DNA of 64,000 nucleotides from Mycolicibacterium elephantis DSM 44368 (GTDB lineage Bacteria; Actinomycetota; Actinomycetes; Mycobacteriales; Mycobacteriaceae): NCBI RefSeq assembly GCF_004014805.1, contig NZ_ATDN01000045.1, positions 124,001 to 188,000 on the forward strand, read 5' to 3'. The notes below the pieces were generated by a model. The model was not told where the DNA came from. It saw only the letters and a program-made list of their open reading frames with translations, and searched no databases. The position numbers were made by a program, and so were the translations under genes. Numbering within the stretch: position 1 is the stretch's first letter; each line of letters opens with the position of its first letter. Of this stretch, positions 34,063-42,150 are shown piece after piece.

Positions 34063-34602
34063 ATGTCGTCGTCGGACCGGCTGGAATCCCATCTTGAGAT
34101 CGCGCAGTTGCCCAGCCGCTACGCCATGGCGCTGGATGCGCGCGATCTCGACGCCCTGGTGGCGTTGTTCGTCGACGACGTCGACGCCGGTGAGCACGGC
34201 AAGGGCAGAGCGGCGCTGAAAAGTTGGTACGACGAGGTGCTCCGCAGGTTCTATCGCAGCATCCATCTGATCTGCGGACACGTAATCGATTTCGTCGACG
34301 ACGACCATGCGACCGGCTCGATCTACTGCCGTGCCGAGCATGAGGACGGCGACGGGTGGTTTGTAATCACGATGCGCTACGACGACGTTTACGAGCGCCG
34401 CGACGGGAACTGGTATTTCGTGAAGCGACGAGAACACCCCTGGTACTCGGTCGATGTGACCGAGCGCCCAGGGCCGGAGTTCATTCGATGGCCTACCGAT
34501 GTACCGCTGCGTGCGCCGATGCCCCATCGGATGCCCACCTGGCGCGCATTCTGGGAAAGTGGAGACCCGGCGCTTCCCGGCCGCCTGTCCAGGCGGCCCT
34601 AG
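34063..34602 (+). CDS. SnoaL-like (NTF2-fold) protein
   Basis: The 179-residue protein has the SnoaL_4/NTF2 pattern: an N-terminal helix (LPSRYAMALDARDLDALVALFVDDV), a mid beta-sheet (ATGSIYCRAEH) and a C-terminal strand pair (RRDGNWYFVKRREHPWY). Such proteins are cyclases, isomerases or dehydratases of steroids and polyketides (for example ketosteroid isomerase). No specific catalytic residue can be assigned. It is divergent from the acyl-CoA synthetase and shares its operator. Confidence 0.82.
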   Translation: MSSSDRLESHLEIAQLPSRYAMALDARDLDALVALFVDDVDAGEHGKGRAALKSWYDEVLRRFYRSIHLICGHVIDFVDDDHATGSIYCRAEHEDGDGWFVITMRYDDVYERRDGNWYFVKRREHPWYSVDVTERPGPEFIRWPTDVPLRAPMPHRMPTWRAFWESGDPALPGRLSRRP

Positions 34603-34631
34603 TGCGTTTACAAACCGCTATGAAAGTGCGA

Positions 34632-34639
34632 TTCTCACA
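34632..34639. promoter_or_regulatory. Half-site of the island palindrome (TTCTCACA)
   Basis: One exact half-site of the recurring element, 36 bp upstream of the CoA-transferase start. The matching left arm is not recognisable, so this may be a weak or decayed operator. Confidence 0.3.
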
Positions 34640-34675
34640 TTCGTAAATGCTCGTTACCGGTTGTAGGAGGCCGTC

Positions 34676-35896
34676 ATCAGCGTCGACAACGTACTAAGCG
34701 GGGTCCGTGTGCTCGAGGTTGCCGCGTGGACATTCGTGCCATCGTCCGGCGCGGTGCTCGCCGAGTGGGGCGCCGAGGTGATCAAGGTCGAGCCACGTGC
34801 GGGTGGAGATCCCCAGCGCGGTCTGGTCACCATGGGCATCGTCGACGAGGGGGGTGGTGCGGTCAACTACATGATCGAGATTCCCAACCGCGGTAAGAAG
34901 TCGATCGGCGTGGACCTGAGCACTTCGGGTGGCCGCGACGTGGTCCGCGAGCTGGCCAAGACCTGCGACGTGTTTCTGACCAGTTATCTGCCGGACCGCC
35001 GTAAGAAGTTCGGCATCGATGTCGATGACATTCGGGAAGTAAATCCGAGCATCGTGTACGTCCGCGGGTCCGGGCACGGCCCCAAAGGTCCCGACGCGAA
35101 CAAGCCCGGGTACGACGGGGTGTCCTATTGGGCGCGGGGCGGTATCGCCACCGTCCTCACTGAAGACGCCGAGGAACTCGTCCGCTCCCGGCCGGCGTTC
35201 GGCGACCTCCTCGGCGGCATGACCATCGCGGGCGGCATCGCCGCCGCCCTGTACAAGAAGGCGACGACCGGTCAGGGGTCAGTTGTCGACGTGTCGCTGC
35301 TCGGGCTTGCCGCGTGGAACCTCAGTCCCGACGTCGCTGTGAGCCAAATCCACGGTGGCAGCGCCATTCCCAAGTTCGGCCACGCCGACGCGCCCAACCC
35401 GCTGGTGGGCACGTACCGCACGAAGGACGGGCGCTACGTCCAGTTGATGATGCTGCAACTCGACAAGTTCTACGCGGAGGCGATGCGGGTGATCGGCCTG
35501 CCCGAGTTGATCGATGATCCGCGGTTCGCCGACCCCGCATCGCGGTACGAGAATCGGGTGAGCCTGATCGCCCTGCTCGACGAGGCGTTCGCCAAACGCA
35601 CGGTCGCCGAATGGCGCGAAATCCTGGCGCCGCTCTCGGGTGCGTGGGGAATCGTGCAGACACCGGCGGAAGTGTGTGAGGACCCCGCGGTCACCGCGAA
35701 CGGATATGTCGCCCAGACCGAAACCGTCAACGGCGTTCCGTTCTCGATACCCACCAACCCCGTCCAGTTCGACGAGCGCTCGGTGGTGCCCACGGGTGCG
35801 CCCGAACACGGTCAGCACACCGAAGAAGTCCTGATGGACGCGGGACTCGACTGGGAAACCATCGAGAAACTGAAGGAGTCGGGGGCGATCCTGTGA
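34676..35896 (+). CDS. CaiB/BaiF CoA-transferase with an apparent ATC start
   Basis: The class III CoA-transferase has the standard N-terminus LSGVRVLEVAAWTFVPSSGAV, then GAEVIKVEP, and the region RGKKSIGVDLS. It moves CoA between carboxylates. An in-frame TAG at 34664 limits the start. The only ATG/GTG/TTG is GTG 34709, which would delete the conserved LSGVRV lead-in and has no ribosome site. AGGAGG at 34665-34670 sits 5 nt before ATC 34676, so a non-standard ATC start (about 406 residues) is the best reading. The stop overlaps the P450 start (GTGA). Confidence 0.87.
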   Translation: MSVDNVLSGVRVLEVAAWTFVPSSGAVLAEWGAEVIKVEPRAGGDPQRGLVTMGIVDEGGGAVNYMIEIPNRGKKSIGVDLSTSGGRDVVRELAKTCDVFLTSYLPDRRKKFGIDVDDIREVNPSIVYVRGSGHGPKGPDANKPGYDGVSYWARGGIATVLTEDAEELVRSRPAFGDLLGGMTIAGGIAAALYKKATTGQGSVVDVSLLGLAAWNLSPDVAVSQIHGGSAIPKFGHADAPNPLVGTYRTKDGRYVQLMMLQLDKFYAEAMRVIGLPELIDDPRFADPASRYENRVSLIALLDEAFAKRTVAEWREILAPLSGAWGIVQTPAEVCEDPAVTANGYVAQTETVNGVPFSIPTNPVQFDERSVVPTGAPEHGQHTEEVLMDAGLDWETIEKLKESGAIL

Positions 35897-37122
35897 GTGC
35901 GATGTCACCGGAAATAGGCAACGCATCCGTCGAATTCGACCCGTTCTCACAGGACTTCTTCGACGGCGCATATGACACCTACCGGCGTCTGCGAGACGAG
36001 GCCCCCGTCTACTACAACGCGAAGTGGGACTTCTGGGCGCTGACGCGCTACGAGGACGTGACCCCCGCGACGAAGGATCACGAGACCTTCTCTTCGGCCA
36101 AGGGCGCGACGCTGGACATGGTCAAGGCGCACGACGACGCGATTCCTGTGCCGAAGGTGATCATCTCGATGGACCCGCCGGAGCACCAGAAGATGCGCCG
36201 GCTGGTGAGCAACGTCTTCACCCCGCGTGCGATCGCGGCGCTGGAAGACATGGTGCGCGACAAGGTCTACGAGCGCATCGAGGCGCTCAACCCGAAGAGT
36301 TTCGACGTCGTCGCGGATTTCTCCGCGCTGTTCCCGAACGAGGTCATCACGACCATGCTCGGAGTGCCCGAGGAGGATCGCGACCAGATCCGGCACTGGC
36401 TGGACCTTCTGCTCGAGCGTCGCCCCGGTGAAATAGCGGTCCCCAGAGAGGGATACGAGGCCTCCATGAACACCGGCCTCTATTATTACGACCTCGTACA
36501 GCAGCGCAGGGCAGCGCCCCGGGATGACATGATCAGCCGTCTTATCGAGACCGAGATCGAACGCGACGGTGTGGTGGAAAAGCTCACCGACGTCGACATC
36601 ACGGGCTTTGCGACGATGCTCGGCGGCGCGGGCGCCGAAACGGTCACCAAACTGATCGGCAACGCGATGGTCGCGTTCGCCGACTTCCCCGACCAGTGGC
36701 GAAAGCTCCGCGACGACCGAAGCAAGATCCCGGCCGCCATCGAGGAACTACTTCGGTACGAGGCGCCGTCGCAGTATCAGGTCCGGACCGCGACGCGAGA
36801 CGTCACCTACTACGGCACCACCATCCCGAAAGATGCGGCCGTGTTGCTCGTCACGGGCTCGGCGCTTCGCGACGAGCGGATGTTCGACGACCCCGACCGG
36901 TTGGACATCGACCGGGAACGCAAGATGGGCTTCAATCTCGCGTTCGGCTATGGCGTGCACAGTTGCCTGGGAGCCGCCTTGGCGCGGATGGAAAGCCGTA
37001 TCGCGCTCAACGCGCTGCTCGACCTCATTCCAGAGTACGAGGTCGACCGGGACGGTTTGCGGCGCGTGGCGATGTCGAACGTCTGCGGTTATGCGAACGT
37101 CCCGGTGCGCAGCAGGTCCTGA
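35893..37122 (+). CDS. Cytochrome P450
   Basis: The 409-residue P450 has I-helix GGAGAETVTKLIGN (acidic residue Glu followed by Thr), ExxR in EELLRYEAPS and heme loop FGYGVHSCLGAALARM with ligand Cys358. GTG 35893 overlaps the CoA-transferase stop, so the two are co-translated. It is a probable oxidase of an acyl-CoA or its precursor, reduced by a separate ferredoxin. It is distinct in sequence from the P450s at 28916 and 43332, so it probably has its own step. Confidence 0.92.
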   Translation: MSAMSPEIGNASVEFDPFSQDFFDGAYDTYRRLRDEAPVYYNAKWDFWALTRYEDVTPATKDHETFSSAKGATLDMVKAHDDAIPVPKVIISMDPPEHQKMRRLVSNVFTPRAIAALEDMVRDKVYERIEALNPKSFDVVADFSALFPNEVITTMLGVPEEDRDQIRHWLDLLLERRPGEIAVPREGYEASMNTGLYYYDLVQQRRAAPRDDMISRLIETEIERDGVVEKLTDVDITGFATMLGGAGAETVTKLIGNAMVAFADFPDQWRKLRDDRSKIPAAIEELLRYEAPSQYQVRTATRDVTYYGTTIPKDAAVLLVTGSALRDERMFDDPDRLDIDRERKMGFNLAFGYGVHSCLGAALARMESRIALNALLDLIPEYEVDRDGLRRVAMSNVCGYANVPVRSRS

Positions 37123-37130
37123 GGCGGCCG

Positions 37131-37688
37131 TCAACTCGGCAGGGCCGAGAGAGCCGCGGTAAGGGAACGGAAGTTTCCGTGGAACGCTTCAACGGATGAT
37201 GTTGCCGCCGTGCCGATCGCCTTCATCGCGTGGTACTTGAACGCCCGCGCGGCAGAGCTGAGGCGATGTTGGACGTCGGATGCCGAAGCCGGTGCGGAGG
37301 GCCAACTTCCGCCCCACGCGGCGACGTCGACGCCGTGCCGTCGGGTGGCGTCGTTGACGGCGCGGCGCACCCCCTGAGGCCGCTCGTACATCACTGCGGC
37401 GAACGCGATCGCGGCGGGCCATTCCGGCCCGAAATCGAAACTCTGCGGCAGGATGTGAGCCTCGACGCCGAGGATCTGCAACGCTCGCGTATCGCCAATG
37501 GTTTCCAGATAGACCTCGACGCGCCACCCGACTCGCAGCGCGTCGGCGACGAGCCCACCGGCTGCCGACACCACATCCGCCGTATCAGGCGCCAGCACCA
37601 GCAGCTTGGGCGGTGCCGCGCGGCTCCGGTCCCGCCGGCTCCGGATCTGCCGCGAGGTCTGCGCCGCCGATGCCGCAGTCGGTTTCAC
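37131..37688 (-). CDS. Hypothetical protein of about 185 residues under the island operator
   Basis: I do not recognise this protein. The N-terminal 25 residues are basic and low complexity (RQIRSRRDRSRAAPPK). A Rossmann-like start follows (LLVLAPDTADVVSAAGGLV), then helices. No membrane segment or metal motif is visible. GTG 37688 is placed 5 nt after GAGGAGG. It converges on the P450 and has its own promoter with a copy of the island palindrome, so it is probably co-regulated with the catabolic genes. Confidence 0.65.
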   Translation of the reverse strand: MKPTAASAAQTSRQIRSRRDRSRAAPPKLLVLAPDTADVVSAAGGLVADALRVGWRVEVYLETIGDTRALQILGVEAHILPQSFDFGPEWPAAIAFAAVMYERPQGVRRAVNDATRRHGVDVAAWGGSWPSAPASASDVQHRLSSAARAFKYHAMKAIGTAATSSVEAFHGNFRSLTAALSALPS

Positions 37689-37729
37689 CGGAACCTCCTC
37701 GAGTGTCCTGAAAATCAGGATATTCAATA

Positions 37730-37751
37730 TGTGAGAATAGTCATATTCGCA
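37730..37751. promoter_or_regulatory. Island palindrome, TGTGAGAA-N6-TATTCGCA
   Basis: 8-6-8 inverted repeat with a perfect left arm and two mismatches in the right. It is 42-63 bp upstream of the hypothetical gene's start and 35 bp beyond the stop of the TetR gene. The position suggests control of the hypothetical gene. Confidence 0.6.
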
Positions 37752-37785
37752 GGACCACGCGTGACCACGTCGAGGCTCGCCGCGG

Positions 37786-38400
37786 TTAGCGTCGCCGGGT
37801 ATTGCCGTCGACGAATCCGTTCACCACATAGGCCCGTACGAAGTCGGCTACGGCGTCGTCGTCGCGCATGTCGATGGTTGGAGACGGAGTGGTGAACAGC
37901 GAGAACAACATTCGGGCAAACCACTCTGTCGCCGAGGGCACGTCCAGGTCGGCGCGGACTTCTCCGGTGAGCCTGGCCGCCGCTACATAGGGCGCCAGGA
38001 AGTCGGCGCAGTCCTTGAGCAGGGTGGCCGCGTTCTTCGTCATCATGAGGTTCACCTCCTCCGGATCGAAGTACGCCTCTGGCTCGACGACCCGACGTGC
38101 CTGGGTGACGAAGACCGCGGCGCGCACCAGGCGGCCTTCCAGCGTGCTGCCACCGTGCCGGTCGATGGCCTTGGCCATGTTGCGGTAGAACCGCTGCGAC
38201 GCCGCCTCGGCGCAGGCCTCGACGATCGTCTCCTTGTCCCGGAAGTACTCGTAGAACGTGCTGCGCGACACCCCGGCCGCCCGGGCGATGTCGACGATGG
38301 TCGTCTTGGCCAGCCCGCGGGTCCGGAAGCAGGCGAAGGCCGCCGAGATGATGGCATCTCGGGTGTCGACCGCCACCGACTGAGTCATGTCAGACGCCAC
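37786..38400 (-). CDS. TetR-family regulator at the end of the igr-like operon
   Basis: The 204-residue repressor has an N-terminal helix-turn-helix (IISAAFACFRTRGLAKTTIVDIARAAGVSRSTFYEYFRDKE) and a larger ligand-binding domain. It is the last gene of a minus-strand operon that begins at the P450 (44546), 17 bp after the aldolase-like gene, so it is probably co-transcribed and senses a pathway CoA thioester. Candidate operators are the palindrome at 44580-44596 ahead of the operon and the recurring island palindrome. Starts at GTG 38400 or ATG 38388 are possible. Confidence 0.9.
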   Translation of the reverse strand: MASDMTQSVAVDTRDAIISAAFACFRTRGLAKTTIVDIARAAGVSRSTFYEYFRDKETIVEACAEAASQRFYRNMAKAIDRHGGSTLEGRLVRAAVFVTQARRVVEPEAYFDPEEVNLMMTKNAATLLKDCADFLAPYVAAARLTGEVRADLDVPSATEWFARMLFSLFTTPSPTIDMRDDDAVADFVRAYVVNGFVDGNTRRR

Positions 38401-38417
38401 CGCACGACATTAACCGC

Positions 38418-39584
38418 TCAGCGGTCCGGTGCGAGGATGAGGCCGCTGGTCGGGACGCCGGTACCCGAGGTCACCAGCACATGTTCGACATCGTCGACCT
38501 GGTTGTACGAGGTGCCGCGGATCTGCCGGACGCCTTCGGTGATGCCGTTCATCCCGTGGATGTAGGCCTCGCCCAGCAGACCGCCATTGGTGTTGATCGG
38601 CATTCGGCCGCCCAGCGAGAGCTCGTCGACCGACACGAAGTCCTTGGCCTCGCCTCGACCGCAGAATCCGAGCTCCTCGAGCTGGGTGAACACGAACGGG
38701 GTGAAATGGTCGTAGAGGAATGCGGTCGAGATGTCGTCCGGTTTCAATCCGGAGTCGCGCCACAGCTTGTCGCCGACCACCCCCATTTCGGGCAGGCCGG
38801 TGATGTCGTCGCGGTAGTAACTCGTCATCACCTCGCCGTCGTATGCCGCGCCCTGAGCCGCGGCCGTGATCACGGCAGGTGGCTTGGCGAGATCACGCGC
38901 GCGCTCGACGCTGGTCACCACCATCGCCACCCCGCCGTCGCTCTCCTGGCAGCAGTCGAGCAGCCGCAACACCGGCTCGATGATCCAGCGGGACTCCTGG
39001 TGCTGTTCGAGGGTGATCGGCTTCTGGTAGAACCAGGCATCGGGGTTGTTGGCCGCGTGCTTGCGGTCGATGACCGAGATCTTGCCGAAGTCTGCGTTGG
39101 TGACCCCGTAGGTGGTCATGTAACGCTGGGCGTGCAGGGCGACCCAGGCCGCGGGCGTCATGAATCCGAATGGGGCATACGGCGCCATCCACAGCGGGGT
39201 CACGCCGGGTTGGCGGCCGGCGCCGCCGAATCGGAACCCGGAGCGCTCGTTGAAGGCCCGGTAGCAGACGACCGCTTCGGCGGCACCGGTGGCGATCGCC
39301 ATGGCGGCCTGCATCACGGTGCCCGCGGCGGCCCCGCCGCCGTGCGGAACGCGGGTGAAGAACGTGAGGTTCTCGATGCCGACGTTGCGGGCGACCTCGA
39401 TCTCCTCGTTCTCGTCGACGGTGAAGGTCACCATGCCGTCGATGTCCTTCGGGCTCAGCCCAGCGTCGTCGATCGCGGCTTTGACTGCCTCGCAAGCGAG
39501 TTGCATCTCGGTCCGGCCCGATTCCTTGGAGAACTCGGTCTGGCCGATGCCGACGAGCGCGGCCTTACCGCCGATGCCCGTCAC
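38418..39584 (-). CDS. Thiolase-fold lipid-transfer protein, Ltp2-like aldolase
   Basis: The 388-residue SCP-x/Ltp thiolase-fold protein has the blocks VGIGQTEFSKESGR, EAVVCYRAFNERSG, LDCCQESDGGVAMVV and LGEAYIHGMNGITEGVRQ. The degradative-thiolase active Cys region is replaced by Gly-rich sequence (HGGGAAAGTVMQ), as in Ltp2. In the igr pathway Ltp2 is a retro-aldolase that removes the last side-chain carbons as propionyl-CoA, acting with the DUF35 domain of ChsH2. Here the DUF35 protein is encoded separately at 41168-41581. It overlaps the ChsH1-like gene by four bases. Confidence 0.9.
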   Translation of the reverse strand: MTGIGGKAALVGIGQTEFSKESGRTEMQLACEAVKAAIDDAGLSPKDIDGMVTFTVDENEEIEVARNVGIENLTFFTRVPHGGGAAAGTVMQAAMAIATGAAEAVVCYRAFNERSGFRFGGAGRQPGVTPLWMAPYAPFGFMTPAAWVALHAQRYMTTYGVTNADFGKISVIDRKHAANNPDAWFYQKPITLEQHQESRWIIEPVLRLLDCCQESDGGVAMVVTSVERARDLAKPPAVITAAAQGAAYDGEVMTSYYRDDITGLPEMGVVGDKLWRDSGLKPDDISTAFLYDHFTPFVFTQLEELGFCGRGEAKDFVSVDELSLGGRMPINTNGGLLGEAYIHGMNGITEGVRQIRGTSYNQVDDVEHVLVTSGTGVPTSGLILAPDR

Positions 39585-40033
39585 GCCTCGACTCCCTCGA
39601 GCAGGCTGAGCACCGCGGTGCCGGTGACGTGATCGCCGAGGCTGTTGGTGCCCTTGAAGGCGACCTCGACGGAACCTTCGCCGTTGGCCGACGACTTTCC
39701 TGTGACGCTGCCCTCGAACCGCAGCGGGTCGTTCGGATAGGCGGGCACCCCGAGTCGGATGGACAGCTTCTTGACCATCGCCTCAGGTCCGGCCCAGTCG
39801 TGCAGAAACCTCACACACAGCCCGTTCGTCGTGAGGATGTTGAGGAAAATATCCTTGGACCCTTGGGAGTTGGCGAAGTCGCGGTCGTGGTGCACCGGCA
39901 TGTAGTCGCGGGAAGCGATGGCGCCGGCCACGATCAGCGTGGTGGTGACGGGTATTTCCATCGGTGTCACCTCGTCGCCGACGCTGATGTCCTTCCACGC
40001 CAGCGTGGTGGTGCGGTTGAGAGTGGAGGTCAT
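39581..40033 (-). CDS. MaoC-like hydratase subunit, ChsH1-like
   Basis: The 150-residue hot-dog-fold protein has the MaoC motif with the catalytic Asp and His (SRDYMPVHHDRDFA, about residues 41-54), followed by FLNILTTNGLCVRFLHDW. In the igr operon ChsH1 provides the active site of a heteromeric enoyl-CoA hydratase with ChsH2. Its partner is probably the 184-residue protein at 41582-42136. The start overlaps the FadE28-like stop and the stop overlaps the aldolase start. Confidence 0.9.
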   Translation of the reverse strand: MTSTLNRTTTLAWKDISVGDEVTPMEIPVTTTLIVAGAIASRDYMPVHHDRDFANSQGSKDIFLNILTTNGLCVRFLHDWAGPEAMVKKLSIRLGVPAYPNDPLRFEGSVTGKSSANGEGSVEVAFKGTNSLGDHVTGTAVLSLLEGVEA

Positions 40034-41151
40034 GGGGTCAGTCCTTCCGCGAATGTTCTGCCGAGCCGGGCCAACTGCTGGGAGGCGGATCCGAGCGCAA
40101 GTTCAATCTGCTTGGCCCACAGGAAGTATCGGGACAAGGGGTAGGTCACGTCGATGCCCATGCCGCCGTGCACCTGCTGGGCTGACGCGGTCACCCGCGC
40201 CCCGGCTTCGGCGGCCCAGAACTTGGCGATCGCCGCTTCCCGCTCGGCGGGGCGTCCTTTGGCGACCAACCATGCCGCGTACCAGGTGGTCCAGCGGATC
40301 GCCTCGGTGTCGATGAATGCGTCGGCCAGACGTTGTTGGACGGCCTGAAACGATCCGATGGGACGCCCGAACTGTTCGCGCTCGCTGGTGTAGGAGGCGG
40401 CCAGTTTCAGCGCCCGCTCGGTCACGCCGATCTGCATCGCGCACAGACCGACCAGGGCTCTGGTGTACTGCGCTTTGACGATGCCAGCGCCGATGTCGCC
40501 TTCGGCGTTTTCGCTGAGCCGCCGCCCGACGGCGTCCGTCAACTCGATGTCGGCGAACGGTTCGCCGTTGGTCGTCGTCACAGGCGTCACCCGCACCCCG
40601 TCACCGGTTTCGACGACGAACAACCCCGGCCCGTCCTCGGTTCTGGCCGAGACGACGATCGCCGCGGCGAGTTGGGCGGCCGGCACCAACTCTTTGGTGC
40701 CGGTCAGCCGCCAGACGTCACCGTCGGATCGTGCGGCGGTGCGCGGTGCGGCCGGATCGGAGTTTCCCGGTTCGGCCAGGGCCGCGGTCAACAGGGTGCT
40801 GCCGTCGACCACCCCGGGCAGATAGCGTTGTTGCAGATCGGAATCACCGTGCCGGGCAATCGCTTCCGCGCCGAGGGCCAGCGTCGCGTACACCGGAACC
40901 GGCGCGACGCTGTACCCGACCTCGCTGAGCAGCACGCCCAGCTCCAGAAACCCGCCGCCGGTGCCGCCGACGGACTCGGGCAGCGCGATCCCCAGCAGGT
41001 CGGCCGCCGCCAGCTCGGCCCACAGCGCGGCGTCGTAGCGGATCTCGCCCGCCTCGAGCTCGGTCAGATGCTCCGGCGTGGCACGGTGCTCGAACAGCTG
41101 GCGGGCCACCTTGGCGACGGCCTCCTGCTCATCGGTGAAGGTGAAATCCAT
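40030..41151 (-). CDS. Acyl-CoA dehydrogenase, FadE28-like subunit
   Basis: The 373-residue acyl-CoA dehydrogenase has a shortened FAD-binding region and the block QQVHGGMGIDVTYPLSRYF near the C-terminus, matching M. tuberculosis FadE28 (HGGMGMDVTYP). In the igr pathway FadE28 and FadE29 form an alpha2beta2 dehydrogenase for the shortened steroid side chain. The partner here is the FadE29-like protein at 42151-43332. The order differs from igr because the hydratase genes lie between the two subunits. Which subunit holds the catalytic base is not shown by this sequence alone. Confidence 0.9.
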   Translation of the reverse strand: MDFTFTDEQEAVAKVARQLFEHRATPEHLTELEAGEIRYDAALWAELAAADLLGIALPESVGGTGGGFLELGVLLSEVGYSVAPVPVYATLALGAEAIARHGDSDLQQRYLPGVVDGSTLLTAALAEPGNSDPAAPRTAARSDGDVWRLTGTKELVPAAQLAAAIVVSARTEDGPGLFVVETGDGVRVTPVTTTNGEPFADIELTDAVGRRLSENAEGDIGAGIVKAQYTRALVGLCAMQIGVTERALKLAASYTSEREQFGRPIGSFQAVQQRLADAFIDTEAIRWTTWYAAWLVAKGRPAEREAAIAKFWAAEAGARVTASAQQVHGGMGIDVTYPLSRYFLWAKQIELALGSASQQLARLGRTFAEGLTP

Positions 41152-41167
41152 TGACTGTTCCCTTCAC

Positions 41168-41581
41168 TCAGCGGGCCGGCCGGAACTGATGCAACACCAG
41201 CTCGTCCCCGCTCGGCAGGGCCTCGAAGGTCTCATAGAAGACCTCCACGGCCATTCCGACCTCGATCGCCCCGGGTTCGATGTCGCAGAGGTTCGACACG
41301 ATGCGCACCCCCTCGTCGAGCTCGATGAGCGCGACGACATAGGGGTATTCGAGGAACGGCAGCGGCGGGTACTTCGGCATCACGAAGCTGTAGACCGTGC
41401 CGCGCCCGCTGGACACCACGTAGTCCCAGTTCAGCGACTGGCAGCCGCCGCACATCGGCCGGGGCGGTACCCGCAACGTCTTGCAGTCCGTGCAGCGCTG
41501 GATACGTAGCTCGTGCTCTTTGAGTCCCGACCAGAAGAATTCCGTGTCCGGGCTGATCGAGGGGGCGAGTCTGCTGGCCAT
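41168..41581 (-). CDS. DUF35/OB-fold zinc-ribbon protein (C-terminal half of ChsH2)
   Basis: The 137-residue protein has an N-terminal rubredoxin-like zinc ribbon (CTDCKTLRVPPRPMCGGC) and an OB-fold (GTVYSFVMPKYPPLPFLEYPYVVALIEL). This matches the C-terminal DUF35 domain of M. tuberculosis ChsH2, which binds the aldolase Ltp2. Here it starts immediately after the stop of the MaoC-like gene (TGAATG) and is a separate chain. It is probably a subunit or acyl-CoA channel for the Ltp2-like enzyme. Confidence 0.9.
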   Translation of the reverse strand: MASRLAPSISPDTEFFWSGLKEHELRIQRCTDCKTLRVPPRPMCGGCQSLNWDYVVSSGRGTVYSFVMPKYPPLPFLEYPYVVALIELDEGVRIVSNLCDIEPGAIEVGMAVEVFYETFEALPSGDELVLHQFRPAR

Positions 41582-42136
41582 TCAGTTTCCCGTCTTGAAT
41601 CGCAGGGTCCGGAACCATTGGCGCCCTAGGACCTCGCCGTCCTGATCGCGGTAGGTGGTGACCCACGTGACGAAGAAACCGTTGCCCATGGCCGTCTTCT
41701 TCTCATCCGAGATCGATTCGAAGACCGTCTCGGAGGTGATCTGGTCGCCGACGCGGGGGTACCGCTCGATCTCGAACTCGGAGTTGGTCGCGATGATGCC
41801 GGTGTAGCCCGCATCGGAGAGGAACTGCAGGGGATTCTCGCCCTTCATCTCGATCGGCACGCCGCCGCGCTCGTGAATGCCCTCCAGCTTCGGCGGAGGC
41901 ATCGTCCAGCTCTGCAGCATCACCGGCGGCGAGACGATCCCGCCGTAGCGCGAGTTCTCCGCGAACTCGGGATCGAGGTAGGCCGGGTTCATGTCGCCGA
42001 TGGCGTACGCCCAGTGCCGGATCATCGCCGTGTTCACCGGATCAGGCGCGTGCACGGGCTTGCCCACGCCGTCGGTGGGCTTGCCGAGGAGCGCGTCGAG
42101 GCGTTCACGCAGGTCGTCTCTGGCTGTGTCGGTCAC
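41582..42136 (-). CDS. MaoC-like N-terminal half of ChsH2
   Basis: The 184-residue hot-dog-fold protein begins with APDPVNTAMIRHWAYAIGDMNPAYLDPEF and GGIVSPPVMLQSWTMP, matching the N-terminal domain of Rv3542c (ChsH2). In the known hydratase this subunit lacks catalytic residues and forms half of the substrate tunnel, pairing with ChsH1. Together with the following DUF35 gene it adds to 321 residues, close to the 311-residue single-chain ChsH2. Confidence 0.9.
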   Translation of the reverse strand: MTDTARDDLRERLDALLGKPTDGVGKPVHAPDPVNTAMIRHWAYAIGDMNPAYLDPEFAENSRYGGIVSPPVMLQSWTMPPPKLEGIHERGGVPIEMKGENPLQFLSDAGYTGIIATNSEFEIERYPRVGDQITSETVFESISDEKKTAMGNGFFVTWVTTYRDQDGEVLGRQWFRTLRFKTGN

Positions 42137-42150
42137 TGCTGGGATTCCTT

